Source: Serinicoccus kebangsaanensis
GTDB taxonomy: Bacteria > Actinomycetota > Actinomycetes > Actinomycetales > Dermatophilaceae
Direction of reading: 5' to 3'
Length of the DNA stretch: 64,000 nucleotides
Assembly (NCBI RefSeq): GCF_008919445.1
Contig: NZ_VSLG01000008.1
Location: 85,611 to 149,610, forward strand
The notes beneath the pieces were generated by a model. That model ran no database searches, was not told the DNA's origin, and saw only the letters and a list, made by a program, of their open reading frames with translations. A program made the position numbers and the translations under genes. Numbering within the stretch: position 1 is the stretch's first letter; each line of letters starts with the position of its first letter. This document shows, in pieces, positions 46,803 to 53,791 of the stretch.

Positions 46803-47438
46803 ATGGGGTGGCTCGCGCTGGGGTTGTTCGTGCTGTATGCCGGGATCGGCTTCGGCTGGCGCAGCTGGGTGCAGTGGCGGCGCACCGGTGACCACGGGCT
46901 GCGGGGGTTCAGCGGCCGCGCCCTGTCGGCGGAGTGGTGGGCCGGACTGAGCTTCGGGCTCGCCACGCTGCTCGTGGCCCTCGGCCCGGTCGACGCGATC
47001 GCGGGCTGGACGCCGGTCGTCACGCTGGAGCGGCCGTGGGTCGCTGCGCTCGGCACCGCGCTGACGCTCGCGGGGATCGCCGGGACCGTGTGGACGCAGC
47101 TGGCGATGGGCGCGAGCTGGCGGGTCGGCGTCGACGACTCCGAGCGCACGGACCTCGTGACCTCCGGGCCGTTCGGCCTGGCCCGCAACCCGATCTTCAC
47201 GATGATGGTGCTCACCGTCGGCGGGCTGTTCCTCATGGTCCCCACCCTCAGCTCGCTGCTCGGGCTGGTCCTCTTCGTCGTCGCGGTCCAGCTCCAGGTG
47301 CGGGTCGTCGAGGAGCCCTATCTGCGGCGTACGCACGGGCAGGGGTATGCCGACTACCTCGCCTCGGTGGGTCGCTTCGTGCCGGGCGTGGGGGTCGACC
47401 GGCCGGGAGCCGGTGAGCGTGCGGGGTCGGTGCGATGA
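46803..47438 (+). CDS. Isoprenylcysteine carboxyl methyltransferase (ICMT)-family membrane protein
   Basis: A 211-residue membrane protein with five predicted helices. The conserved ICMT-like cytosolic segment DLVTSGPFGLARNPIFTMMV and the final EEPYLRRTHGQGYADYLASVGRFVPGV are present. Bacterial members are methyltransferases of unknown substrate and often neighbour metal-efflux genes. Here the stop overlaps the CmtR-like gene by 4 bp, forming an ICMT-cmtR-CDF operon. AAAGGA precedes ATG 46803. Confidence 0.82.
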   Translation: MGWLALGLFVLYAGIGFGWRSWVQWRRTGDHGLRGFSGRALSAEWWAGLSFGLATLLVALGPVDAIAGWTPVVTLERPWVAALGTALTLAGIAGTVWTQLAMGASWRVGVDDSERTDLVTSGPFGLARNPIFTMMVLTVGGLFLMVPTLSSLLGLVLFVVAVQLQVRVVEEPYLRRTHGQGYADYLASVGRFVPGVGVDRPGAGERAGSVR

Positions 47439-47827
47439 GCGCGGCGCCGGCCTCGGGCCGCGCGGTGGAGCCGGGGCCGTGTGTGCGTGGCGCGGAGCGC
47501 GACGCGGCGGTCCGTGCCGCGGCGCTCTTCCACGGGCTGAGCGACCCCTCGCGGGTGGCGATCCTGCGGCACCTGCTGCTCGGCGAGCACAACGTGCGGG
47601 AGCTGACCGAGCACCTCGACCTGGCCCAGTCCACGGTGTCCGGGCACCTCGCCTGCCTGCGCGGCTGCGGGCTGGTGTCCGCCCGGAGCGTGGGCCGGTC
47701 GACGATGCTCAGCGTGGCCGATCCCACCTTGGTCACCGCGCTCCTCGCGGCCACCGAGGAGCTGCTCTCCGCCACCGGGGACGCCGTCGTGCTGTGCCCG
47801 GCGAGCGGGCCGGGGGTGCGGCGATGA
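47435..47827 (+). CDS. cmtR: ArsR/SmtB-family metal sensor, CmtR-like
   Basis: A 130-residue repressor. The winged helix is LFHGLSDPSRVAILRHLLLGEHNVRELTEHLDLAQSTVSGHLACLRGCGLVSARSVGRSTML. Cys74 and Cys78 in LACLRGC and Cys121 near the C-terminus match the three Cd/Pb ligands of mycobacterial CmtR. It probably releases DNA on Cd or Pb binding and controls this operon, in which the next gene (4-bp overlap) is a cation exporter. Symbol assigned from the ligand pattern. Confidence 0.85.
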   Translation: MSAAPASGRAVEPGPCVRGAERDAAVRAAALFHGLSDPSRVAILRHLLLGEHNVRELTEHLDLAQSTVSGHLACLRGCGLVSARSVGRSTMLSVADPTLVTALLAATEELLSATGDAVVLCPASGPGVRR

Positions 47828-48501
47828 CGTCGGTCGACCTGCTGACGCCCGGCGCGGCGGGCCGCCGCCGGACCCTGCAGCGGCGGGCGCGCCTGCTGGC
47901 CCTGGCCTCGGTGGTCTACAACGTGCTCGAGGCGGTCGTCGCGATCGCCGCCGGTCTGGTCGCCGGGTCCGTCGCGCTCGTCGGCTTCGGCCTCGACTCG
48001 GTGGTCGAGGTCAGCAGCGGGCTGATCGTGCTCTGGCAGTTCAGCCACCGGCTGCCCGAGCAGCGCGAGCGCCAGGCGCTGCGGATGATGTCCGTCGCCT
48101 TCTTCGCGCTCGCCGCCCTCGTCTCGGTGGAGTCGGTCCGTGCGCTCGTCGGCGGCCGTGAGGCGGAGCCCTCGCTGGTGGGGATCGGGCTCGCCGTCGC
48201 CTCCCTCGTCATCATGCCGGTCCTGTCCTGGGCGCAGCGGCGGACCGGCCGGGCTCTCGGCTCCAACGCCGTGGTCGCGGACGGCACGCAGACGCTGCTG
48301 TGCACCTACCTGTCCGCCGTGCTGCTCGTCGGGCTGCTGCTCAACGCCACGCTCGGCTGGTCCTGGGCGGACCCGCTGGCCGGGCTGGTCATCGCCGGCA
48401 TCGCGCTGCGCGAGGGCGTGCTGGCCTGGCAGGGCAAGGGGTGCTGCGCGCCCTCAGCCGGCCACGGGTGCGGCTGCACGGGAGCCGGCTGCCGCTGCTG
48501 A
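47824..48501 (+). CDS. Cation diffusion facilitator-like metal exporter with Cys-rich tail
   Basis: A 225-residue membrane protein with six helices. Metal-site segments are GSVALVGFGLDSVVEVSSG near 53 and NAVVADGTQTLLCTYLS near 143, an unusual CDF variant in which the typical HxxxD is altered. There is no long cytoplasmic C-terminal domain; instead the protein ends with CCAPSAGHGCGCTGAGCRC, a Cys-rich tail that could bind soft metals such as Cd or Pb. The context with a CmtR-like sensor supports Cd/Pb/Zn export. Its end overlaps the convergent membrane gene by 48 bp. Confidence 0.85.
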   Translation: MTSVDLLTPGAAGRRRTLQRRARLLALASVVYNVLEAVVAIAAGLVAGSVALVGFGLDSVVEVSSGLIVLWQFSHRLPEQRERQALRMMSVAFFALAALVSVESVRALVGGREAEPSLVGIGLAVASLVIMPVLSWAQRRTGRALGSNAVVADGTQTLLCTYLSAVLLVGLLLNATLGWSWADPLAGLVIAGIALREGVLAWQGKGCCAPSAGHGCGCTGAGCRC

Positions 48502-49143
48502 GCCACCCGCATCGCGCCTGCGGCGACCGAGCCAGGCGGCGACGGCCAGGGAGAGGGCGGCGAGGGCATACAGGACGCCGAAGGTCATCCGCCCCACCGG
48601 CGGCAGGAAGAACTGCGGCAGCACCAGTGCGACGAGCACGCCGACCGGCCACCCGAGCCAGGCCGGTCCGGAGGGGGTGTGCCGCTGCCAGGCCAGGCCG
48701 AAGCTGAGCCCGCCGAGTGCCAGGAGCAGCAGGCCGACGGCGAAGACTGCCATCGCCGCGGGCTGGTCCCGGACCGGGTCGACCAGGCCCAGCGTGGCCT
48801 CGTCACCGGCGACGGCCACGCGTCCGAGGACGTGCAAGGCGAAGGTCTCGGCGCCGTAGTAGGGCAGGACGAGCACGAGGCCGACGAGCGAGGCCCAGCG
48901 GCTGATGCGGGCTGCGACGCCGGGCACGAGGTCGGCGAGGCGCAGCGCCAGCCGGGCGAAGGACGCCAGGGCCAGCACGCCGCACAGGTGCGCGACCACC
49001 CACCACACCGAGGCGAACGCGGCAGCCGCCTCGGCCGTGGTGCTGCCTCCCGCGTCGCCGTAGGGGCGGAGCAGGAGGTAGGCCGCCATGCCGAGGCCGC
49101 TGCCGACGGCGGGACCGGCGAGGTGCCGGGTGTCGATGGTCAT
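48454..49143 (-). CDS. Six-helix membrane protein under TetR control
   Basis: A 229-residue integral membrane protein with about six helices (GSGLGMAAYLLLRPYG, VWWVVAHLCGVLALASFARLALRLADL, WASLVGLVLVLPYYGAETFALHVLG and three more). There is no recognised family. It is divergent from a TetR gene, with three palindromic operators between them, so it is probably the TetR target. GGAGGAGACCTC precedes ATG 49143. The 3' end overlaps the CDF gene by 48 bp on the opposite strand. Confidence 0.75.
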   Translation of the reverse strand: MTIDTRHLAGPAVGSGLGMAAYLLLRPYGDAGGSTTAEAAAAFASVWWVVAHLCGVLALASFARLALRLADLVPGVAARISRWASLVGLVLVLPYYGAETFALHVLGRVAVAGDEATLGLVDPVRDQPAAMAVFAVGLLLLALGGLSFGLAWQRHTPSGPAWLGWPVGVLVALVLPQFFLPPVGRMTFGVLYALAALSLAVAAWLGRRRRDAGGSAAAAGSRAAAPVAG

Positions 49144-49162
49144 GAGGTCTCCTCCAGAAGAT

Positions 49163-49232
49163 GAGAGCAGCGCTCTCTGTTTGTCACATCAATGTAGAGC
49201 ACTGCTCTCGTTCTGGTCAAGAGCAGTGCTCT
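49163..49232. promoter_or_regulatory. Three TetR operators between divergent genes
   Basis: Palindromes GAGAGCAGCGCTCTC (49163-49177), AGAGCACTGCTCT (49196-49208) and AGAGCAGTGCTCT (49220-49232) share the core AGAGC-N3-GCTCT. Centres are 32 and 24 bp apart. They cover the space between the membrane gene (start 49143) and tetR (start 49257), consistent with joint repression of both promoters. Confidence 0.85.
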
Positions 49233-49256
49233 CTGATGTGGCACACTGGAGCGGTG

Positions 49257-49892
49257 GTGAGCAGAGCCGAGGCACGGGAGCGCACGACCGCACGGATCCT
49301 CGAGGCCGCGCGAGTCCAGATCGCCGAGAGCGGCGCATCGGCCCTCTCGACGCGGGCGGTGGCGCGGGAGGTCGGCCTGGTCTCCTCCGCGCTGTTCCGC
49401 TACTTCCCCACCCGCGACGCGCTGCTCACCGCCCTCATCGCGGAGAGCTACCGGCGCCTCGGGGACACGCTCGACGCGGTGCCCCGGCACCGCTCACCCG
49501 CGCGCCGCTGGACGGCGACCGCCCTCGCGCTGCGCGCCTGGGCGCGGGAGCACCCGCACGAGTTCCAGCTGATCTACGGCACCCCCGTCCCGGGGTATGC
49601 CGCCCCGCCCGACACGGTCCCGCTTGCGGCCGCGGTGGCCCGGCCGTTCCTGGAGGCGGGAGCGCGCGAGCCGGTGGCGGGCTTCGAGAAGGTGGCCGCG
49701 CAGATGTCCGAGCTGCGCGAGGTCTTCGACGTCGACCCTGCCGGCGGGGCTGCGGTGCTCGCCGAGCTCGCCGCTCTGCTCGGGGCGATCACCCTGGAGC
49801 TGGGCGGTCACTTCGTCGGGACCGCCGACCCGGCCGACGAGCTCTACGCCGCGCTGGTGGCCCGGCAGGTCAGGACCCTGGGGCTGCGCTGA
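49257..49892 (+). CDS. TetR-family transcriptional regulator
   Basis: A 211-residue repressor. The N-terminal HTH is RTTARILEAARVQIAESGASALSTRAVAREVGLVSSALFRYFPTRDALLTALIAESY. The C-terminal domain includes REHPHEFQLIYGTPVPGYAAPPDTVPLA, as in the TetR_C_13-like subgroup that regulates membrane or lipid genes. GGAG lies 8 nt before GTG 49257; an adjacent GTG at 49254 is equally possible. It controls itself and the divergent membrane protein through three operators. Confidence 0.92.
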   Translation: MSRAEARERTTARILEAARVQIAESGASALSTRAVAREVGLVSSALFRYFPTRDALLTALIAESYRRLGDTLDAVPRHRSPARRWTATALALRAWAREHPHEFQLIYGTPVPGYAAPPDTVPLAAAVARPFLEAGAREPVAGFEKVAAQMSELREVFDVDPAGGAAVLAELAALLGAITLELGGHFVGTADPADELYAALVARQVRTLGLR

Positions 49893-49911
49893 TCCCGCCC
49901 GGAGGGTCTCG

Positions 49912-49917
49912 TACCGT
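49912..49917 (+). promoter_or_regulatory. Candidate leaderless -10 element of the patatin gene
   Basis: TACCGT, 7 nt before GTG 49925; it supports that start over upstream in-frame codons. Confidence 0.4.
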
Positions 49918-49924
49918 GGTCCCC

Positions 49925-50818
49925 GTGGAGCAGCAGCCGCGGAGTCTGGTGCGTGACACCGCCCTGGTCTTCGAGGGCGGCGGGATGCGGGCGTCATACA
50001 CCTCCGGCATGGTGGTCGCCCTGCTCGAGGCCGGCATCCACCTGCCCTGGGTCGGCGGGATCTCGGCCGGTGCGAGCAACACCTGCAACTACGTCTCCCT
50101 CGACCCCTGGCGTGCGAGGCACTCGTTCACCGACTTCGCCTCCGACCCCCGCTTCGGCAACTGGCGGTCGTTCGCGCGCGGGCAGGGGTGGTTCAACGCG
50201 CAGTACATCTACGAGGAGACCTCGCTGCCGGACCAGGCGCTCCCCTTCGACTGGGACACCTTCGTGGCGAGCCCCGCGCAGGTGCGGATCGGGGCCTTCG
50301 ACGCCGCGGCGGGCGAGCCGGTCTACTGGGGCAGGGAGGACCTCGCGACGCTGCGCGATCTCATGGTCCGCGTCCGCGCGTCGTCGACGATGCCGGTCGT
50401 CATGCCGCCGGTCACCATCGACGGGCGGGTCTACGTCGACGGCGCGCTCGGGCCGTCGGCGGGCATACCGGTCGACGCCGCGAGGCGGGACGGCTTCGAC
50501 AGGTTCCTCGTCGTGCTGACCCAGGAGCGCGGCTACCGCAAGGCGCCGCAGCGGGGGCTGGGGTATCTGCGGCGCCACTTCCGCCGCTTCCCCGCGGTGG
50601 TGGACGCGCTGGCCGCGAGATCAGCGCGCTACAACGCGGCGCGCGAGGAGCTGTGGGCGCTGCAGGAGTCGGGGCAGGCCTACCTCTTCGTGCCGGAGCG
50701 GATGCCGGTCGGCAACGGCGAGCGCGACATCGCCAAGCTGCGCGCCAGCCACGAGGCGGGGCTCGCGCAGGCGCGCCGCGAGATCCCCGCGATCCGCGAC
50801 TTCCTCGGCCTCCCCTGA
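49925..50818 (+). CDS. Patatin-like phospholipase
   Basis: A 297-residue lipid acyl hydrolase. The oxyanion loop is VFEGGGMRASYTSGM, the nucleophile elbow GGISAGASNTCNY (GxSxG), and the catalytic Asp lies in VYVDGALGPSAGIPV (Asp-Gly), so the Ser-Asp dyad is complete. The rest matches the bacterial YjjU/RssA-like group (DFASDPRFGNWRSF, MPVVMPPVTI). It is probably cytoplasmic; no signal peptide is seen. The 22-bp repeat array begins 3 bp after the stop. Confidence 0.92.
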   Translation: MEQQPRSLVRDTALVFEGGGMRASYTSGMVVALLEAGIHLPWVGGISAGASNTCNYVSLDPWRARHSFTDFASDPRFGNWRSFARGQGWFNAQYIYEETSLPDQALPFDWDTFVASPAQVRIGAFDAAAGEPVYWGREDLATLRDLMVRVRASSTMPVVMPPVTIDGRVYVDGALGPSAGIPVDAARRDGFDRFLVVLTQERGYRKAPQRGLGYLRRHFRRFPAVVDALAARSARYNAAREELWALQESGQAYLFVPERMPVGNGERDIAKLRASHEAGLAQARREIPAIRDFLGLP

Positions 50819-50821
50819 CCG

Positions 50822-51019
50822 ACCGACCGCACGGTTTGCGCGCACCGACCGCACGGTTTGGACGGACCGACCGCACGGTTTGTCGAGTCGACGCACAGTG
50901 TGCGGCCGGTCGACGCACAGCGCGCGGCCGGTCGACGCACAGCGCGCGGCCGGTCGACGCACAGTGCGCGGCCAGTCGACGCAAAGCGTGCGGCCAGTCG
51001 ACGCACAGCGTGCGGCCGG
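50822..51019. repeat. Nine-unit, 22-bp-period intergenic repeat array with two unit types
   Basis: Units 1-3 start at 50822, 50844 and 50866 with ACCGACCGCACGGTTTG; units 4-9 start at 50887, 50909, 50931, 50953, 50975 and 50997 with GTCGACGCACAG and end GCGGCC. The phase is kept across the switch. The second type resembles the complement of the first (CGGCCGCAC against CGACCGCAC), so the two halves can pair. There are no spacers, so this is not a CRISPR array. It lies between the convergent patatin and hydrolase genes. Confidence 0.92.
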
Positions 51020-51031
51020 TCGAGGGGTGAG

Positions 51032-51700
51032 TCAGTCGAGGAAGTCGTGCAGCAGCTCCACCAGGGCCTGTGGGGAGTCCTCGTTGAGCGCGTGGCCGGC
51101 GCCGTCCACGATCCGCAGCCGCGCGTCGGGTATGCCCGCGGCCAGGGTCCGCGCGCCCGGCTGGTTGGCCTTGTCCTTGGCCCCGACGAGGACCAGGGTG
51201 GGCGCCTGGACCTGGCCGAGCGCAGCGGTGAGGTCGGCCGAGCGCGCCATGTCCAGCGCCTGGAGCAACCGGTCCTTGGAGACCCCGGCATCGGCCAGCC
51301 GGGATGCCGGCACGAGCTTGAGCGCGGCGCCCTGGGCACGCATGAGCATCCGTGGCGGGCGGACCTGCCCGGCGATGAGCACCAGCCGCCGCACCCGCTC
51401 CGGGAAGTCCGCCGCGAGCCGGGTCGCCACCATCGCGCCGTAGGACAGACCGCAGAGGTCGACCCCCTGCATACCCTCGAGCATCAGCTGCTGGTCCAGG
51501 GCCGCCGCGGAGTCGGCCAGCGGGAGCACCTGCTTCTCGGTGGGCCGCAGCCCCGGCACCCACGGCGTGAGCAGACGCCGGCTGCCGTAGAGCGAGACGA
51601 CGACGTCCTCCCAGGCCATCGGCGCCTGCCCGACACCGTGCAGCAGGACCAGCGGAATCGGCTCGCCGGCGGCACCGGCGTCGTCCGGATGGTCGGTCAT
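51032..51700 (-). CDS. Alpha/beta-fold hydrolase
   Basis: A 222-residue hydrolase. The first strand/oxyanion segment is LVLLHGVGQAPMAWEDV, the nucleophile lies in DLCGLSYGAMVATRLAADFP (GLSYG), Asp in LVLVGAKDKANQPGA and His in DGAGHALNEDSPQALVELLHDFL, giving a full triad. The cap is short. It resembles esterase/haloperoxidase-type enzymes; the substrate is unknown. The ATG overlaps the stop of the upstream VOC gene by 4 bp. Confidence 0.9.
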   Translation of the reverse strand: MTDHPDDAGAAGEPIPLVLLHGVGQAPMAWEDVVVSLYGSRRLLTPWVPGLRPTEKQVLPLADSAAALDQQLMLEGMQGVDLCGLSYGAMVATRLAADFPERVRRLVLIAGQVRPPRMLMRAQGAALKLVPASRLADAGVSKDRLLQALDMARSADLTAALGQVQAPTLVLVGAKDKANQPGARTLAAGIPDARLRIVDGAGHALNEDSPQALVELLHDFLD

Positions 51701-52206
51701 CGCTCGTCCGCGGCGGCGTCGTCGCTCGCGGCCTGCGCGGCGGCGGCGTCGCCGGCGGCGCGCTCCTCCGGCGTCTGGTCGGCCACCTCGTCGGCGTGGC
51801 GGTCCCGCGCCTCGGTGTCCTCCTCCGACCCCGCGGCCTCCCCCTGGTCGTCCCCCGCCTCCGCGCCCGTCCCGTGCGGGTCACTCACGCAGAACTCGTT
51901 GCCCGCCGGGTCCACCATCACCGTCCAGCCGAAGTCGTCCACGTCGTGGGTCCGGACCACGTCGGCCCCGAGCTCCACGAGCCGCGCGACCTCCGGGGCG
52001 CGGTCGCCACCGGACAGGTCGAGGTGGATCCGGTTCTTGCCCGGCGTGACGTTCTCCACCCGCTGCAGCCCGATCGCCGGCTCCCCCTCGAGGATCAGGA
52101 AGTCTCCCCAGTCGACCGCCACCCGGGTGTCCAGGGCCTGGGTCCAGAACTGCGCCAGCTCCTGCGGGTCCTCGCAGTCGATCGTCACCATCGTCACGCT
52201 CACCAT
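51697..52206 (-). CDS. VOC-family protein with acidic C-terminal tail
   Basis: A 169-residue protein. Residues 1-112 are a VOC domain (VTMVTIDCEDPQELAQFWTQALDTRVAVDWGDFLIL, then NRIHLDLSGGDRAPEVARLVELGADVVR and GWTVMVDPAGNEFCVSD). A low-complexity tail of about 55 residues rich in Ala, Asp and Glu follows (GDDQGEAAGSEEDTEARDRH). The tail is unusual for the family. It is co-transcribed with the alpha/beta hydrolase. The CACGAT hexamer 6 nt before the start is a weak leaderless candidate. Confidence 0.82.
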   Translation of the reverse strand: MVSVTMVTIDCEDPQELAQFWTQALDTRVAVDWGDFLILEGEPAIGLQRVENVTPGKNRIHLDLSGGDRAPEVARLVELGADVVRTHDVDDFGWTVMVDPAGNEFCVSDPHGTGAEAGDDQGEAAGSEEDTEARDRHADEVADQTPEERAAGDAAAAQAASDDAAADER

Positions 52207-52307
52207 GCGCCCATCGTGTCAGGTCCGGGGCGGGGGGGGCTGGAATGCCTCGGGGCGCGGGGTGGTTGACGCCCACGACCGCAGTTCATCGACGAAAGGA
52301 CCCCATC

Positions 52308-52748
52308 GTGCCCACGCGCTCCGCACGCACCGCCTGGACCGGCTCCCTGCAGGACGGCAACGGCAAGGTCGAGCTCGCCAGCTCCCAGGCCGGCACCTAC
52401 GACGTGTCCTTCCCCAAGCGCTCGGCCGAGGAGGCCGGTGGCGCCACCTCCCCGGAGGAGCTCATCGCCGCCGCCCACTCCGCGTGCTACGCGATGGCCC
52501 TCTCCGGCGAGATCGCCCGGGCCGGCGGCACCCCGCAGGCGCTCGACGTCTCCGCCGACGTCTCCCTCGGTGAGGACCCGGCCGGCGGCTTCAAGCTGAC
52601 CGGCATCACGCTGAAGGTCCGTGGCGAGGTCGACGGGCTGGACGCCGACGGCTTCGCGACCGCTGCCCAGGCCGCCAAGGAGGGTTGCCCGGTGAGCAAG
52701 GCGCTGACCGGCGTCGAGATCACCCTGGACGCCGCGCTGGAGTCCTGA
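52308..52748 (+). CDS. osmC: OsmC/Ohr-family peroxiredoxin
   Basis: A 146-residue OsmC-type organic hydroperoxide reductase. The two catalytic cysteines lie in AAAHSACYAMALSGEIARAG (near 62) and AKEGCPVSKAL (near 126), with TSPEELIAAAHSAC as the family signature. It is longer than Ohr at the N-terminus and closer to OsmC. AAAGGA lies 7 nt before GTG 52308. A very strong hairpin follows 34 bp after the stop. Confidence 0.92.
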   Translation: MPTRSARTAWTGSLQDGNGKVELASSQAGTYDVSFPKRSAEEAGGATSPEELIAAAHSACYAMALSGEIARAGGTPQALDVSADVSLGEDPAGGFKLTGITLKVRGEVDGLDADGFATAAQAAKEGCPVSKALTGVEITLDAALES

Positions 52749-52782
52749 CGGCATACCCCGCCCTGCCGCCGCTGAGGCGGAG

Positions 52783-52848
52783 ATGAGCAAGGAAGTCTGC
52801 GGTCCTGCAGGGAAACATCCCTGCAGGACCGCAGACTTCCTTGCTCAT
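52783..52848. terminator. Perfect 31-bp stem with 4-nt loop after osmC
   Basis: Arms 52783-52813 (beginning ATGAGCAAGGAAGTCTGCGG) and 52818-52848 are exactly complementary; the loop is AACA. It is far longer than a normal terminator and of lower GC content than its surroundings, which suggests a repeat-derived or inserted element. It lies between two same-strand genes. Confidence 0.88.
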
Positions 52849-52920
52849 GTGGGGTGAGGGCTCGTGCTCGAGCGGCATCCTCGCGGCGGCGCCGGGCCGA
52901 CCCGCGTCGGGAGGTCTGAG

Positions 52921-53775
52921 ATGCTGCGCGGTATGCGGAAGCAGCGCGGCGAGCACGTCCGGGTCGACCGGGGTCGGGACGGCGTCGCCACGGTCCGCCT
53001 CGCCCGCCCGGAGAAGCTGAACGCCCTCACCCTGGCCATGCTGGACGACCTCGTCCGCACCGCCCGGGCGCTGCGCGGCGACGACACCGTGCGCGGCGTC
53101 GTGCTGAGCGGGGACGGCGAGGCCTTCTGCGCCGGCCTCGACCTGCGTGCGGCGCTGCGCGACCCGAGCGGCATCGGCACCCGCTTCCTCCCCCACCCCT
53201 GGCGCGGCACCAACACCTTCCAGGAGGCGTGCTGGGCCTGGCGCCGACTGCCGGTGCCCGTGGTCGCCGCCGTGCACGGCCACTGCCTGGGTGCGGGCAT
53301 ACAGCTCGCGCTCGGCGCCGACCTGCGCACCACCACCCCCGACGCCTCCTGGTCGGTGCGCGAGGTCCGTTGGGGGCTGGTGCCGGACATGGGCGGTGTC
53401 CGCTCCCTCGCCGAGCTGGTGGGCGTGGACGTCGCCAAGGAGCTGACCCTGAGCGCCCGCTCGGTCTCCGGCGAGGAGGCGCACGCCCTCGGCCTAGCCA
53501 CCCGCGTCGGCCCCGACCCGGCCACCCTCGCCCGCGACCTCCTCGCCCCCATGCTGGAGCACGACCCGCAGGCCGTGGCCCGGGCGAAGCGGCTCGTCAC
53601 CTCCTCCTGGCACCGCTCGCCCCGGGGCACCTTCGCCCGGGAGCGCCGCGCCCAACTCGCCCTGCTCGCGCGGCTCGCCTCGTCCGGTCTCCCGGGCGCC
53701 GACGCGCCGCGCGATCCCGGCTCACCAGGCAGGGTCGACACGCCGGGTCCCGTCGATGACGGGGGCCGGGCCTGA
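52921..53775 (+). CDS. Enoyl-CoA hydratase/isomerase (crotonase) family protein
   Basis: A 284-residue crotonase. The oxyanion-hole segments are GEAFCAGLDLRAAL near 63 and VHGHCLGAGIQLALGADLR near 112; the third active-site region is WSVREVRWGLVPDMGGVRSLAELVG, in which a Glu (VREV) and an Asp (VPD) may replace the two classic glutamates. It acts on a CoA thioester, probably in fatty-acid breakdown. ATG 52921 has GGGAGG 7 nt upstream; the frame runs back to 52864 next to the hairpin. Confidence 0.88.
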   Translation: MLRGMRKQRGEHVRVDRGRDGVATVRLARPEKLNALTLAMLDDLVRTARALRGDDTVRGVVLSGDGEAFCAGLDLRAALRDPSGIGTRFLPHPWRGTNTFQEACWAWRRLPVPVVAAVHGHCLGAGIQLALGADLRTTTPDASWSVREVRWGLVPDMGGVRSLAELVGVDVAKELTLSARSVSGEEAHALGLATRVGPDPATLARDLLAPMLEHDPQAVARAKRLVTSSWHRSPRGTFARERRAQLALLARLASSGLPGADAPRDPGSPGRVDTPGPVDDGGRA

Positions 53776-53791
53776 GAGGCTGGGCGGCACC

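Noticed and set aside
50822..51019. Possible CRISPR array
   Set aside because: Units of 22 bp follow each other without spacers, the unit type changes part way, and no cas gene is present.
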